Shown: positions 1 to 11,380, counted from the stretch's first letter. The stretch is DNA of 64,000 bases from Welwitschia mirabilis (GCA_051453625.1 JBOZIK010000001.1:204533483-204597482); one strand, 5' to 3'. Translations and numbers: made by a program. Notes: a model not told the origin generated them from the letters alone.

Positions 1-140
1 GCATTACTTGTCATTTATCTATATGATGTGTTTTTATGAGCCTGTTTTATGATTTTCAGATTATCTTTTAAAAAATAAATTGGCTCGCAAATTTTGCCTA
101 GGTTTTTGTCAGGTACTGACAAAGGCTAAGTGAGGGGCTA
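1..140 (+). other. 3' end and polypurine tract of a plus-strand Athila-like element
   Basis: The stretch just before the LTR at 141 ends in a purine-rich tract at 122-140 whose core is AAGTGAGGGGCTA, the usual place and form of a Ty3/gypsy polypurine tract, which primes plus-strand DNA synthesis. The same layout (AGTAGGGGTCTA, then TGTTG) lies on the minus strand next to the LTR ending at 38552. The 40 bases before both tracts also align, including a shared ACTGACAA. The body of this element lies outside the window. Related elements are therefore present in both orientations. Confidence 0.7.
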
Positions 141-1156
141 TGTTGCATTGCCAATTTATGGTTATTTGATGGGTTTTATTAGTCATTTTATAGGACTTTT
201 ATACAGGTTTTAGTGCAAATTTAAGGATTTTGGAGAATGCAAGAGGAAATCTCAGAAAAGCACAAATATTATCCAAATTTAATGTATTTAAGGTACTTTC
301 TAGTGAATAGATCTTTTTATGACAAAATGGTTAAGTTTCTCCTCATGAAAGACATTAAAGAAGGATGTCGTCCCTTCTGTTCTTCACACGACAAGACTGG
401 ATGATGATGTTGACATGGACTATTGACTCATCACTTTTAGAGATATTTTGTAACATTCTGTCATCCCACAAGTCATCTGGATGATAGCCTAGATGACACT
501 AATATGTAACTATTACTAACAGATTCTCTCAGTTATTTCGTCCATTTCCCAGCACCTAATAAGTATGCATAATTACACCGTTTGTCTATCCATTTCTATT
601 GCACAGGAAATTCTCATGATAGGATGTTGAAGGCTGAGAAATCCATCTTGAGTGTTGTAGAAAGATGAGCACTTGGTAGAGGATTGTCATCTTCTATTGA
701 GATCTAACTGTTTTATAACCTAGATGAATATTTCTCTTTTAATATAAATATTTGTTTTATTTATGTTTACATTGTATCTCTTTTTGTAATCCCTATAGTA
801 TAATGTTGCCCAAGATCTCATGATAATTTCTTGGATGATATATATTATCAAGGGTAGCTCTTGTTAGGGCTGAAAAGAAAGTAGGGTTAACATCATTTGC
901 ATTGCATATTAGATAAGATTACATTTTGCATTTTTCATGTTAGTTTTATTTACTTGCTTTGTTTTTAATCATTTCTGGTTCCAAGATTTATTTTACAAAA
1001 TCAACCTAAGTTTTTCTTATGGACAGACTTCAATGAGATATGACATTTGAATCACTTCCATTATTCTAGCATGATGTATTATGCATAATATCTATATTGA
1101 ATACTAATGATAAAATCTGTTTGAATGTCAAAGCGTGCATAAATACACACCGCGAA
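141..1156 (+). repeat. 3' LTR (plus strand) of an Athila-like retrotransposon
   Basis: It starts TGTTGCATTGCC directly after a polypurine tract. Its first ~100 bases align well with the minus-strand LTRs at 37059-38552 and 52469-54083, including the shared segment TTTTATAGGA. Its end (GCATAAATACACAC) matches the internal ends of those LTRs. The middle is more diverged. It carries degenerate palindromic TCATCTGGATGA-type motifs (473-484) that recur across this family. The right boundary is set by alignment only and may be off by ~10 bases. It is free of N, so its ~1.0 kb is probably closer to the true LTR length than the gapped copies. Confidence 0.65.
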
Positions 1157-1313
1157 AGTCCACTAGTTCCTTGATATTTAGATATAAGGTTTTCACCACC
1201 AACAATAATTGATCATTATGATAGAATACTTGACATTATTCATTAAATATTATTTATGGGACTATAGAAGGATAATGAAGAGATTCTAGAGATTTCAAGA
1301 AACTAGTGGACTT
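1156..1313. repeat. Short inverted repeat (hairpin or MITE-like)
   Basis: Arms at 1156-1174 (AAGTCCACTAGTTCCTTGA) and 1295-1313 are reverse complements at 18 of 19 positions and enclose 120 bases with no coding signal. The left arm starts at the inferred right end of the LTR at 141. It could be a very small MITE with ~19-bp terminal repeats, but no clear target-site duplication is seen. It may also be a snap-back structure left by rearrangement at the LTR end. Confidence 0.4.
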
Positions 1314-2999
1314 AGGTTGGAAGGCTAAAAATAGAAGGTAAGATAAGACATATCCCCATGATTCATTAATTTATCAAACTCATTTAGGATAAGAATAACT
1401 TATTACAATATATTCTTTTCTGAGCTATCAAATTGAGAACTTTTCTAGAGACTATGGGATGAATTTAAGCTCATTATCTACTAAATATTTAAAGCGTTGA
1501 CTCTAAACTAAAAGGAAAGGAGGATTTCATGTAAGTATCATGGTAGATTAAAAAGGAAAGGAGGAGGATAAAGCTAAAAGAAACTAAAATAATACCCCAC
1601 GGGACTAGTGACATTGAGAAAAGCTAAGGGAGGACTCTTCTTATTTAGGTTCTTCTTATACAGGGAAACTAATGGAGGCTTTATTGTGCTTGCAATGAGA
1701 GGACTCCTAAGATCTTGAGGCCTTTCTCATCTATAATATAAAAGAAAGTAAAAAAATCATAAAAAATACATATGCTATTTAAAAATTCCTCCACAAGAAT
1801 CCCTACTTGAAAGAAATAAAAAAAGTACCCTAAGATATCTCTCTAGGTTTATAATCTCTTAAAACTTTTCCCTTCTCCATAAATGAAGAATATTGAAAAT
1901 GAAGTAAAAAATAAGTAAGAATATCATGAGAAGTCAAGACTAGAGATGGATTCATATTAGAAGAACTAAAAGGCTACAAACCACTAGAACCCATAGAAGA
2001 AAGGTATAAACAAAGTAAAATATTAGCACAAAAACATGTACTTCTATCCTCATTTTGCTTCATATGAATTATTTAGAGGAGGATGAATAAAAAAATAACT
2101 AAATCCTAAAAGATAGAAAATAAATCATGTTTGTCAAAATTTCAATAAATTAGTCATGGAGAAGATCTCTACCTATAATACGTTGACCATAAGCTATAGA
2201 ATAAAGAGTATTAAAGTTGATTATAGATATTTTATGCTAATGTGTATCCATTGCCCATACATAGGTAAAGTCATCCAGATGATTGGCCATTAAATAGTGG
2301 AAGTCTTTATAAAAATGAAAAAATTTTTAAGAAATCTAATCATCTTAGGTAAAACTAAAAACTAGTCTAATATTCTCCTAAAAAATCTAAATAGGACCAT
2401 GAAGAGCACGTGTCATAATACTAGTATGAGGATCAAAGAAGACATAGGGAGAATATAAGATGTAAAGAAAAATTGGTTGATAAAGGTAAAATAAAGAAAA
2501 GATACACAAATCAATTAAGTTGGAGGTAAAGACTCAGGAAAATCCCTACTCTATAGCATGCTATTGTATCTTTAATTTGGTAGATCTAACATTTGTACAA
2601 TTCTAAGAAATAGTAAGACACAATCTTTGAGTCATACTTTGAAATTAAATAGCTTGAAAATAAGATTATTAGAGAGAAAGTTATATTTAAAAGAAGAAAA
2701 GAATGCCAAAGACCTATAAAAAGTATGACAGAAATATAATGAATTAATAATAGACAAGAAAAAAATACCACATGAAAAGTAGGGTAGTAAAAGAAGGGGA
2801 TGTGGAGCTACATTAGGTTGTAACACATTCTAAATAAGGTAAAAGTGAGAGGTCCATTAGGTATTTAGGAGTGGATTTAAAGTAAAATAATCATAGGAGT
2901 AAAAGTTAACTATAGTTAAATTGCTAGTTAACTTAGGATTAAGTAGAAGAAGAATGTAGCTAAACTATAGTTAAACACTATAGATAGGACCCATGAATG
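1314..2999. other. Unassigned AT-rich DNA
   Basis: No convincing coding region is seen. The two overlapping minus-strand ORFs near 2586-2826 are short, low-complexity and look like chance. A TCATCCAGATGA motif at 2271-2285 resembles the palindromic motif of the Athila-like family in this window, so part of this stretch may be decayed retrotransposon DNA. That is inference only. Confidence 0.4.
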
Positions 3000-3860
3000 A
3001 TGTTATACTTCATGAGATCAACATCACACTTTAAGGGTTAACATTATACTTAGTATCTAATGTCACAATTGAAGGACCAACATCACACTTGGTGTCTAAT
3101 GTCAAACTTGGTCATACGATGTTCTTACACTTTTCATTCAACTCTGGTGCTTTTGATCCTACTCTAACTTACTCAATGAAAAAGGCCTAATGTCACAGTT
3201 GGGTATCCAATGTTGCACTTGGATATTAAATGTCACACTTGATTATATGACGCTTCTACACTTTCTATTTAACTTTGACCTTTCTTGCCCTACCTTAGCT
3301 TTCTCAGTGAAGAAATTTGACTTTGCACTTGGGGTTTTGACATCACACTTAAGTGTCTAATATCATACTTGATCTTGTAATTCTCTTGTACTTTTTATTC
3401 AACTTTAACACTTTCTATTCTACTTTAGCTTGCTCAATGAAAAAGGTTCGACTTTAGACTTCAGGACCCCAATTTCGCACTTAAGTATCTAATGTCACAC
3501 TTGAATTTTTAATGTTATACTTGATTTCATAATACTCTTATACTTTCTATTCAACTTTAGTGCTTCCTTCTTTACTTTAGTTTTCTTAGTGAAGAAGGTT
3601 AGATGTTACACTTTAGTGCGTTATGTTGCACTTGAATGCTTGATATTGCAGATTAATTTTTGGCACTCTTACACTTCTTAACATCATAATTTAGTGCTCA
3701 ACATTACATTTGGATATCTATTATTGCACTTGAATGTCTGATATCATACTTGCATGCTCAAAATTATAGTTTAAATTCTAATTCTTTTACATTCCCTTTG
3801 TAACTATGGTGCTTCCTATCTTGCTTTAGAACACTTAACTAAGGATTGATGACATTGCAC
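3000..3860. repeat. Degenerate tandem repeat, period about 130 bp
   Basis: An anchor like CTTACACTTTCTATTCAACTTT recurs near 3124, 3253, 3384, 3537, 3667 and 3784, giving spacings of roughly 117-153 bases. Most units continue into a second block ending in TCAATGAAAAAGG or CAGTGAAGAAGG. Between anchors lie many short copies of an ~18-20 base sub-repeat built on TGTCACACTTGGATATCTAA. It is therefore a two-level minisatellite, with copies diverged mainly by transitions. It precedes the chromovirus relic and could belong to its LTR or leader, as such arrays often do, but no LTR pair could be defined. Confidence 0.65.
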
Positions 3861-4579
3861 TTTTATGATAATTATCACTAGTGGGACCTACTTTGCTAGT
3901 AATAATTATGATAATTGCTAATTAATTTAGTAATCATAATTTAATAGGAATACCTAATCCTTCTACTAGCACTATAAAAAGTCATAATTCTTAACAAAAA
4001 GAGGGGGACTAATCTCAAGAAGGAAAATTTAAAAAGGAAGAGGAATATGAGTTTAGAAGGATGTATAATCAACTAGTGCATCATAGATTAAAGAGTGAAT
4101 GAAAGAATGAATGATATGAAGACATATTTGGATTACATTTACTCTTAGAATAAACTTCTTACTAATAGGCTTGACAACCTTGTTTCTCACATAGAAGTAT
4201 GACTCATTAAACAAAATCCTAGGACATCCTAAGATCAATCCTTCACAATAGGACAAAGCACTTCATGTAGCATAGTCCACCTCTAGAACCTATAGATGAG
4301 ATTTCTAAATATAGAAACTAATATTTAAGCTTTTCTATCTAGCTGAGTAAATAACTCTAGTATAGAATAGCAATAAGGAGAGGAAATTGGTATACATCTT
4401 AAAACATTTAAAGAAGAAGAAGAATAAGTAAATAAGTCATTTCATAACTCTCACAAATAGAAAATTATTTTGACCTTTGAAATGTCCTTTCCAACTAAAG
4501 ATGCATATATGTCCATGCCTTTTTTACTAGAAATTCATAAGAATGGTGGTCTCGATGCTAGTATAAATACTCTCAGTGA
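3861..4579 (+). other. Possible leader region of the chromovirus relic
   Basis: No coding region is recognised. A TATA-like CACTATAAAAAG lies near 3970-3981. TGGTAT at 4388-4393 resembles only the first six bases of the initiator-Met primer-binding site common in plant chromoviruses; the following bases do not match, so it is weak. A 67-aa minus-strand ORF at 4053-4256 has no recognised feature. Confidence 0.25.
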
Positions 4580-5010
4580 GTACCTTAAAACAGTTCCATG
4601 GAGGAGTTAAAAAGGAAATTTATCTATGAAGATTTCATAAAAGATTAAATGGTGGAATTCCAATGCCTTCATCTTAAAAGATGTTCACTTGATAAATACT
4701 AGTCTCAATTCAATGCCTTATGAAATATCAAATGAACTTTTCAAAGAAGTAGCTAATTTATAGCTTCATTCACATATTACCACTCAAACTCCAAAGAATC
4801 CTTTATACTTTAGAAATCAAATCAATTGAAGTTACCTACTAAATTGTAAGTTACTATCTTCAAGGATAGAATAATTGATGGAATGATTTCTAAATCCTTA
4901 AGTGGATAAATCTATTTTGGAAAACATACCACTAACTTATGGCACATTTGAAACTAACATCACTTGTCACTAATGTTGTAATAAACGAGACATTACTAGA
5001 AATTTTTCAT
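4580..5010 (+). pseudogene. Chromovirus gag relic with zinc-knuckle remnant
   Basis: Translation near 4593-4740 gives a run starting MEELKRKFIYEDFIKD and going on to EFQCLHLKRCSLDKY and SQFNAL. This is the conserved core of plant Ty3/gypsy gag (capsid) proteins, where a short helix set ends in a segment of the form L-x-x-Y-x-x-x-F. Around 4945-5000 a degraded C-x2-C-x4-H-x4-C-like segment (ITCH, CCNKRDITRNF) looks like the nucleic-acid-binding knuckle of nucleocapsid. Stops interrupt it several times. The gag start is not visible. Confidence 0.6.
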
Positions 5011-5815
5011 CTAGATCTCAAGCACCAAACATCTCTTAAAAGAACTGGCTCCACATATCATAAAGTTTAACCTCACTAGATAAAATGTTCTATGACATCA
5101 TTCAAATATATATGACTCATAACTAGCACTCTATATTAGAACTACATGACTACATGATCGAAGTTCACCCTTCTTTGCTTTATTTCTAGTAGATGCAATA
5201 CCTTTCATAGTTTTATCCCTCCAATACTATTCTATAAATTAAGCATTACTCCTTCAAGGATGAAAAATCAATTTTAGAGGTTCTAGAAGGTAGTTTCCTC
5301 ATGTAAGATGGGACTACTACCCTATTAATTATACCATTCATGACTTAAACTTTAGAGACAAGTTCTACATTTTTTACATTAGAGAATATTATGATATTTT
5401 AAGAATTTCTTTCTAAGTAAGATATAATGCTTACATTAATTTCTACCAATGTACTCTATTACTAATTACTTTGTTTAGAGAAGAAACCTTAATGAAGGAG
5501 GAAGAAAATAAGAGAGTAACCTGATCTCATCTAAATAGATTACCAAAGCTATTAAAACGAAATAGGTGTTCATGGACCTGATTCAAGTAGAAGGACATAA
5601 AAATGGCTTTACCTTGCAAAGAAAACTATAAGAATTTATTAGTTTATTTGAAATTCTAAAACTTTACCATTAAAGAAAAAATTACAACATGCCATTGATC
5701 TAATTTCTAGAGCATAACTAATAGCATAATATTCCTATTAGTTCTTAGTATTAGAATTAAGGAAATTAAAACTATAAATCAAATAGCTACTCTTAGAAGG
5801 TAAGATACATCCTAG
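5010..5815 (+). pseudogene. Protease and protease-RT linker region (very decayed)
   Basis: By position between the zinc knuckle and RT this should hold the aspartic protease. Only a weak hint of the family's sequence remains (for example the run DAIPFIVLS near 5195) and the catalytic Asp motif could not be placed. Annotated from context rather than from a clear motif. Confidence 0.35.
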
Positions 5816-6480
5816 TGCATTACCTTGAAGAGCCCTTGTACACTTCATGAAGAAAAAGAATGGAACCTTCTGCCTCTACATTGACTACAAATAGCTAAAC
5901 AAAATAACTATAAAAAATAGGTATCCTTTATTAAGAATTGATGTTAGATCAACTTCAAGGAGTTAATTTCTTCTTATAAATTGATGTAAGGTCTAGATAT
6001 CACCAAATCTACATCAAAGAAAAAGATTTTTATAAGATCATCTTCATAATAAGATATGAGCACTATGAGTTTGTAGTGATATCCTTCAAATTAATAAATT
6101 CTCTTACTACTTTTATGAAGCTGATGAATGACATCTTTTTATCTTATCTAGATAAGTTTGTGGTTTTGTTCTTGAATGATATCCTAGTGTACTTCAAAAG
6201 CTAAGATAATCATTTATGAACCTTAAAAAAGTTATTCAGGATTTAACTTGGCATGATTTTAAAGCTAAACTAAGAAAATGTAACTTCTTCCAAATAAAAA
6301 TTAGTTACTTAGGAAGCATTATCTCTAGTAAATGAATTATTACTGATCTAGTTAAAGTACAATTTATAAGAAAATTTTTAGAATTAATAAATTCTATGTA
6401 AGTATAAAGCTTCTTAGGATTGACAAAATTTTATTAGAAATTCATTATACAGTTCTGTTAGCTTGTAACTCTACTTCCAG
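5816..6480 (+). pseudogene. Chromovirus reverse transcriptase relic
   Basis: Clear RT domain with frame changes. Reading from 5830: VHFMKKKNGTF then IDYK and LNKITIKNRYPL (finger region), YHQIYIKEKDFYK, then YEHYEFVVISF, then TTFMKLMNDIFLSYLDKFVV. The catalytic box at 6169-6180 reads FLND where the family has a YLDD or FLDD type, so one catalytic Asp is changed to Asn, the outcome of one G-to-A transition. It continues into the thumb (CNFFQIKISYLGSIISS) and FLGLTKFY. The enzyme would copy the element's RNA to DNA in cytoplasmic particles. Stops and the lost Asp make it dead. Confidence 0.9.
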
Positions 6481-6559
6481 ATTTAGCCAAATTCATGTCT
6501 ACATTCAATTTTATTAATAAATATAAAAAATAATTTCTCAGATTAAAATTATTACTTAC

Positions 6560-6900
6560 AATCACACATATTCTCAATATTGTAAATATAGATGAAACAT
6601 GTACTATTACTAGTAATGCTTTCATCCAAGGTGTAGGAGCTGTACTAACTCAGGATAATTGAGTAATTGCTTATAAATTACAATAACTAAACTAACATGA
6701 GAGGAACTATGCCATCCATGACATCAAACTATTAGCCATTGTACATGCACTAATGGATTAAAGACATTAACCATGAAGATGAAAGTTATTACTTAAAATA
6801 AATTACAAAATCTTAGATTATTTTCAAAAACAACTTCTTTTGGACATGTAATAAAGAAAAAGAATTAAACTACTTGTAGAGTATTACTTAAAATTATAAT
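6560..6900 (+). pseudogene. Chromovirus RNase H relic
   Basis: The segment at 6580-6655 reads DETCTITSNAFIQGVGAVLTQD, matching the first conserved strand of retroviral-type RNase H (a DAS.xGIGAVL-like motif, here with Asp replaced by Asn). It is followed by HERNYAIHDIKLLAIVHAL, the segment carrying the conserved Glu of the active site (changed here). RNase H removes the RNA template strand during reverse transcription. Several in-frame stops lie between recognisable blocks. Confidence 0.8.
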
Positions 6901-7059
6901 ATACCTGAGAAAAGAAGAATAATGTTATAGATGTCTTGAGTATAATGTAGTGCATGTTAGCCATAACTATCACTTTGTATCTATCATCTTTTCTTAAAGA
7001 TTTCATAACTAATAATCCATAATTTGTAGATATACACCAGCTAATTTAAGAATAAAAAT

Positions 7060-8640
7060 AAGTTGATACCTACACATTCTCATGAGATGAACACTTGTTG
7101 AAAGGATAATGTCTTTGTATCCCATAGGATCAGTGAAGAAGGAAGTTAATATCTGAACTACACAAGGTTCCTTATGCAAGACATGCTACATTTATCTAAA
7201 ATAACCACCAGTTGAGAAAGCATTACTTCTAACCTATAATGAAGGTAGACCTAAAAGAGTACATATGTAATTATTTGACATTCTAATAGATAAAGATGGA
7301 TTAAGGAAGATCCACCAGACTTTTTCAATCATTAGGAATACTAAAGTGGAAATGGAAAGAAATCTCCATGGATTTCATCACTAGGTTGCCTCTCACTAAT
7401 AGATAATAAGATGTAATTTTTGTTTATGTAGANNNNNNNNNNNNNNNNNNNNNNNNNNNNNNNNNNNNNNNNNNNNNNNNNNNNNNNNNNNNNNNNNNNN
7501 NNNNNNNNNNNNNNNNNNNNNNNNNNNNNNNNTAATAGATAATAAGATGTAATTTTTGTTTATGTAGATAGGTTAACTAAGATGGCTTATTTTATTATAG
7601 TAAAATGCTCTAGCACAATAAAATAATTAGCTCTATAATTTATGCATAAAGCTTTTAGATTATATGAAGTAGCTCAAGTGATTGTATCTCACTAAGATCT
7701 TAAATTCTTATCTCAGTTTTTATATACTTTATTCCATCACTTAGGCATTAGGCTTAGTTTCAGTACTGAATATCTTCTNNNNNNNNNNNNNNNNNNNNNN
7801 NNNNNNNNNNNNNNNNNNNNNNNNNNNNNNNNNNNNNNNNNNNNNNNNNNNNNNNNNNNNNNNNNNNNNNNNNNNNNNGTTAACTAAGATGACTTATTTC
7901 ATTATAGTAAGATGCTCTAACACAGTAAAATAATTATCTCTATGATTTATCCATAAAGCTTTTAGATTATATGAAGTAGCTCAAGTGATTTTATCTCACT
8001 AAGATCTTAAATTCTTATCTCAGTTTTTATAGAGTTTATTCCACCACTTAGGCATTAGGCTTAGTTTCAGTACTGAATATCATCTACAAATGAATGATAA
8101 AACATAAAAGTTTAGTTATATTTTAGAAGATACCTCAATATGTNNNNNNNNNNNNNNNNNNNNNNNNNNNNNNNNNNNNNNNNNNNNNNNNNNNNNNNNN
8201 NNNNNNNNNNNNNNNNNNNNNNNNNNNNNNNNNNNNNNNNNNNNNNNNNNNNNNNNNNNNNNNNNNNNNNNNNNNNNNNNNNNNNNNNNNNNNNNNNNNN
8301 NNNNNNNNNNNNNNNNNNNNNNNNNNTTTCAAGCTGCTAAAGATGAGTATAAGAACTATTATCATTAGAAACATTAGACTTGCATATTACAAGTTGGTCA
8401 ACAAGTATGACTGAAAATCAAGCCAAAAGTAAACTCTCTTAAAATGAGGAAATATATCAATCTAGTCTCTTAATATTATGATCTATTCAAGATTATTGAA
8501 AAAATATGAAACCAAACTTATAAATTAGAACTACCTTCTCAAATGTTCAAGATTCACCTAGTCTTCCATCTGAGTATGTTAAAACCTTATTATAAGAATA
8601 AGACCTTGGACTAAACCCTCAACTAGTAGTACATTATTCT
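7060..8640 (+). pseudogene. Chromovirus integrase relic (gapped and partly duplicated)
   Basis: A degraded HHCC zinc-binding region lies at about 7140-7260 (ELHKVPYARHATF, then KEYICNYL). The catalytic core begins with KWKWKEISMDFITRLPL (first Asp at about 7371) and continues VDRLTKMAYFI and LYEVAQVIVSH.DLKFLSQF, where the second Asp region lies. The same core segment is repeated after the gap at 7779-7878. The C-terminal module (8480-8600) reads IIEKI.NQTYKLELP and FHLSMLKPYYK, the GPY/F-type end of chromovirus integrases. It would join element DNA to the chromosome. Gaps and stops inactivate it. Confidence 0.85.
7572..8085 (+). repeat. Gap-flank duplication of integrase segment (207 bp)
   Basis: 7572-7778 ends at a 100-N gap and is repeated as 7879-8085 starting right after the gap. 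The copies are both 207 bases and differ at roughly 14 sites, mostly transitions. This looks like two versions of one locus left unmerged. A 36-base identical pair (7397-7432 and 7533-7568) flanks the previous 100-N gap. Confidence 0.8.
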
Positions 8641-8654
8641 CAAACCCAACTTAT

Positions 8655-8790
8655 CCTTTGCTATCTATCCTCAAAAGGCCTTAGATATTATATTAGAAAT
8701 TTAAGAAATAAGAATGTAAAGGAAGTAATCATTTAATGGACTCACTATTATCATTGAAATCCATGGAAGAAATAATTAATAAAGTAAAAG
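8655..8790 (+). pseudogene. Chromodomain-like tail of the chromovirus integrase
   Basis: After the integrase C-terminal module, translation gives ILEI.EIRNVKEVII.W, resembling the chromodomain segment in which a basic, Val-rich strand (RNKEVKEVLVQW-like) precedes the aromatic cage Trp. In the family this domain directs insertion to heterochromatin by binding modified histone H3. Only a core of ~35 residues is legible. A further run (LKDKHLRAKD) near 9205-9240 may be the C-terminus. A partial second copy lies at 8973-9002. Confidence 0.55.
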
Positions 8791-9249
8791 GATAATTTCA
8801 AGCTGCTAAAGATGAGTATAAGAACTATTATCATTAGAAACATTAGACTTGCATATTACAAGTTGGTCAACANNNNNNNNNNNNNNNNNNNNNNNNNNNN
8901 NNNNNNNNNNNNNNNNNNNNNNNNNNNNNNNNNNNNNNNNNNNNNNNNNNNNNNNNNNNNNNNNNNNNNNNNAGTAATCATCTAATGGACTCACTATTAT
9001 CAAAAAAACTAGGAAAAATGAGGAGTATATGCAGAATGCTTTTACTAAAATTTTTATTCAAGCATAATATGCTATTTTCCAAATATTTAGTTCATCTCTT
9101 AATGTAAAATATTTTTCTCTCTCTTACGATTTATATATAATACAAAAAATAATTTGGATGAGCACACTTCCATGAATGGCATAGGAAGAGAAGAAACTAT
9201 GCTCAAGGATAAGCACTTAAGGGCAAAGGATTGTAGTCCTAATTTATAG

Positions 9250-9890
9250 TTGTAAAGAAGTGTGTTAAGATGCCAAATATAATTAAGTAATAAAATGTTG
9301 TGAATAGAAGTAACTCAAATATGTGAAATGTGTTCTTTCATTATGCTATTTAAACCTATGGCATTAGGTGGAGGTAAATAGATTGGGTATATGTAATTGA
9401 TGATAACTTTGATTAATCCTCAAGGATATCAAGAAGGAGGATCAGGTTAAAGTCCATGACTTTACCTTTAACTACTATTTTAGTATTGTTGGTTATTGAT
9501 AAGAAATGTAATCCACTACTATGACCAATAAAGTTTACCTTTTTGCTAAGTTATCCTTTATTATTCTTATTGATTCTAACATAATACTTGTACATTCCTT
9601 TTTTACATGAAATGATCTTAAAACAGTAAAATGAAACATTGAAAAAAGGTTTTATTCCATTAATTTATAATAGTCTCCATAGGGAAATAATGGTTTTTAT
9701 AATTATGGTTATTCTAATAAGTATATCTGATATTTAGTTTTTCAATTACTACCTTTATATAAATGAGGAAAGAAGGGTATTGATGCATTCCATGTTCTTA
9801 AAAGGGCCATGTTACAAAAATATCATTTTCACTAAAACTCACATTAGATTATATGAATAATTTCTAAGTCTTTTATTCATGTAATCTAGC
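9250..9890. other. Junction between chromovirus and Athila-like relics
   Basis: No domain is recognised. Plus-strand chromovirus coding sequence stops by about 9250 and minus-strand gag of the Athila-like relic starts at about 9.9-10.1 kb, so the element boundary (and any chromovirus 3' LTR, perhaps starting at TGTTAAG near 9262) lies here. The exact point is not visible. Confidence 0.4.
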
Positions 9891-9899
9891 TTCATAAGC

Positions 9900-10425
9900 A
9901 TAATTCTTCCCTCATATAATTTATAAATCCTAGGTACTATAACTTTGACTTCCTCTTTAAATATTTTATTACTCATAGTAGATCTCACCTAATATTAAGG
10001 AATTTTATTTAAGTTTTCCAAATATTTCCATGCTTCATTATACTCTTTGAATATGAAATTCTGTCCACTTATTATTTTGATTAGTTTCTTATTACGTTCA
10101 CTTAATGTTCCAAATAAAAAAATCAATAATCTTCATTTTTAAATCCATGTTATGGGCATCTTTTCAAAAATGGTTTAAGAAACTTGACTATGTTATAAAA
10201 TTATTATTTGTCCTATTCTTAAAAATTCACGGTCCTTATATTAAGTTTTCTAGTTTTATATCATAGAAAGTATTTTGTTAAGAATTCATGTATAAAATCT
10301 CTTTTTGAACTTATAAATTAAGATCTTATGTTATATAACTAAAATTTTGCTTTTATTTTTCTAGGGAAAGAGCAAAGTTTTCATTCTAATCACCTCACCT
10401 TGCTCTATATAACTAAGATCAAGGA
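9900..10425 (-). pseudogene. Athila-like gag relic, left (second) copy
   Basis: Read on the minus strand in shifting frames: GEVIRMKTLLFP, NKSKILVI, FLTKYFL.YKTRKL, then FYNIVKFLKPFLKRCP.HGF, and farther left YNEAWKYLENL. These follow the order and spacing of the Athila/Tat gag capsid core, including the C-P-x-H-G segment after the Tyr-x-x-Trp-like helix. It lies 5'-to-3' downstream of the primer-binding site at 11381-11398. It is a second partial internal region of the same family as the element at 57.6-62 kb. Confidence 0.65.
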
Positions 10426-11380
10426 TTTAAAATCCTTTAAATTCTTAAATAAATCTTTTGAAACTAAGTCATAAAATATGGACAAAGGACTAATAACTAT
10501 TGATTTTATGTTAACCTAATCTATTTGAAGGGATATAGCTCAATAGAACATGCTTAATAACTTTAATCCTATAGTTCTTTATGTATTTTCTTTAGTGATT
10601 CTTGATGTATACTATGTGTTTCTATATTTAACATGTTTAATTTAGTCAGAAAAAATATCAAAATAGTTTTCAATTTGATTTTCACCAATATCAAGTAAGA
10701 ACTTTAAATAATTTTTATCAAATTCAAGTTCAAAGTTGTTTAAGAGTGGTTGGTACTTAGGTTTTTTATTATTTTCTTTACAATGTTGGCTAGTTATTGT
10801 TCATGAAATATTTAACTATTATTCATTTATAACAACATGTAATGTCAAATTATTGATTTTACCATAATAAGAAAGTTGCAATTTGATAAAGAATAAAAAC
10901 TAAGAATAGTATTATGGTACATATAAAATATTGGTAACACTACTAAATTTTAATATTTGTATTTCAAAAAAAAAATAAAATAATTTAAAATATTATACAA
11001 GCTAAAATAGGTGGGTAGTTAGAAAGAAATTTCAATTCTACATTTTTATTTAAATAATATTAGGTACTTGTCAATTTCACAATATATAAAGAGATCCTAT
11101 AAGTTTTAGAAATAATATTAATATTACCCTCTATATAATTAGAAATCTAAAAATAAGATAAATCAAGTCTAATATAGAAATTTTACCCCTTGTATAAATC
11201 TATAACAAATGTTTATATATTTATGCTCAAATGTTTTAGCTATACATAATCCTTGAAAATCATGTAATCTTAGAAAAATTAAAATTTTAATATTGAAAAT
11301 TCAAATAACTAAAAAGAATATATAAAAATTTTTATAAGATAAAAATTGTTTTTTGGTAAGCCAAGGAATACCAATTGTAG
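10426..11380 (-). other. 5' leader of the left Athila-like copy
   Basis: Non-coding on inspection. It aligns patchily with the leader at 59.99-60.72 kb. The best block is around 10728-10765 (CAAAGTTGTTTAAGAGTGGTTGG) against 60188-60212 (CAAAGTTATTTATAAGTGGTTGG). The ~40 bases next to the primer-binding sites align almost throughout when transitions are allowed. Confidence 0.5.

Larger units (their letters stand above)
4580..9250 (+). mobile_element. Decayed Ty3/gypsy chromovirus retrotransposon
   Basis: Read on the plus strand with frameshifts, the domains fall in the order gag, zinc knuckle, (protease), reverse transcriptase, RNase H, integrase, integrase C-terminal module, chromodomain-like tail. 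That order and the tail identify a chromovirus of the Ty3/gypsy (Metaviridae) type. No flanking LTR pair was identified, so the limits given are those of recognisable coding sequence. All frames contain many stops, mostly TAA or TAG at places where Gln is usual, so it cannot be autonomous. Gaps at 7433-7532, 7779-7878, 8144-8326 and 8873-8972 with duplicated flanks distort the integrase. Confidence 0.85.

Noticed and set aside
3000-3860. CRISPR array
   Set aside because: Repeats are long, degenerate, contiguous and without regular unique spacers, in plant nuclear DNA.
4388-4399. TGGTAT as initiator-Met primer-binding site of the chromovirus
   Set aside because: Only six bases match and no LTR end could be defined next to it.
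4580-8790. Endogenous pararetrovirus (Caulimoviridae)
   Set aside because: RT is followed by an integrase core and a chromodomain-like tail, which pararetroviruses lack; no movement-protein-like region is seen.
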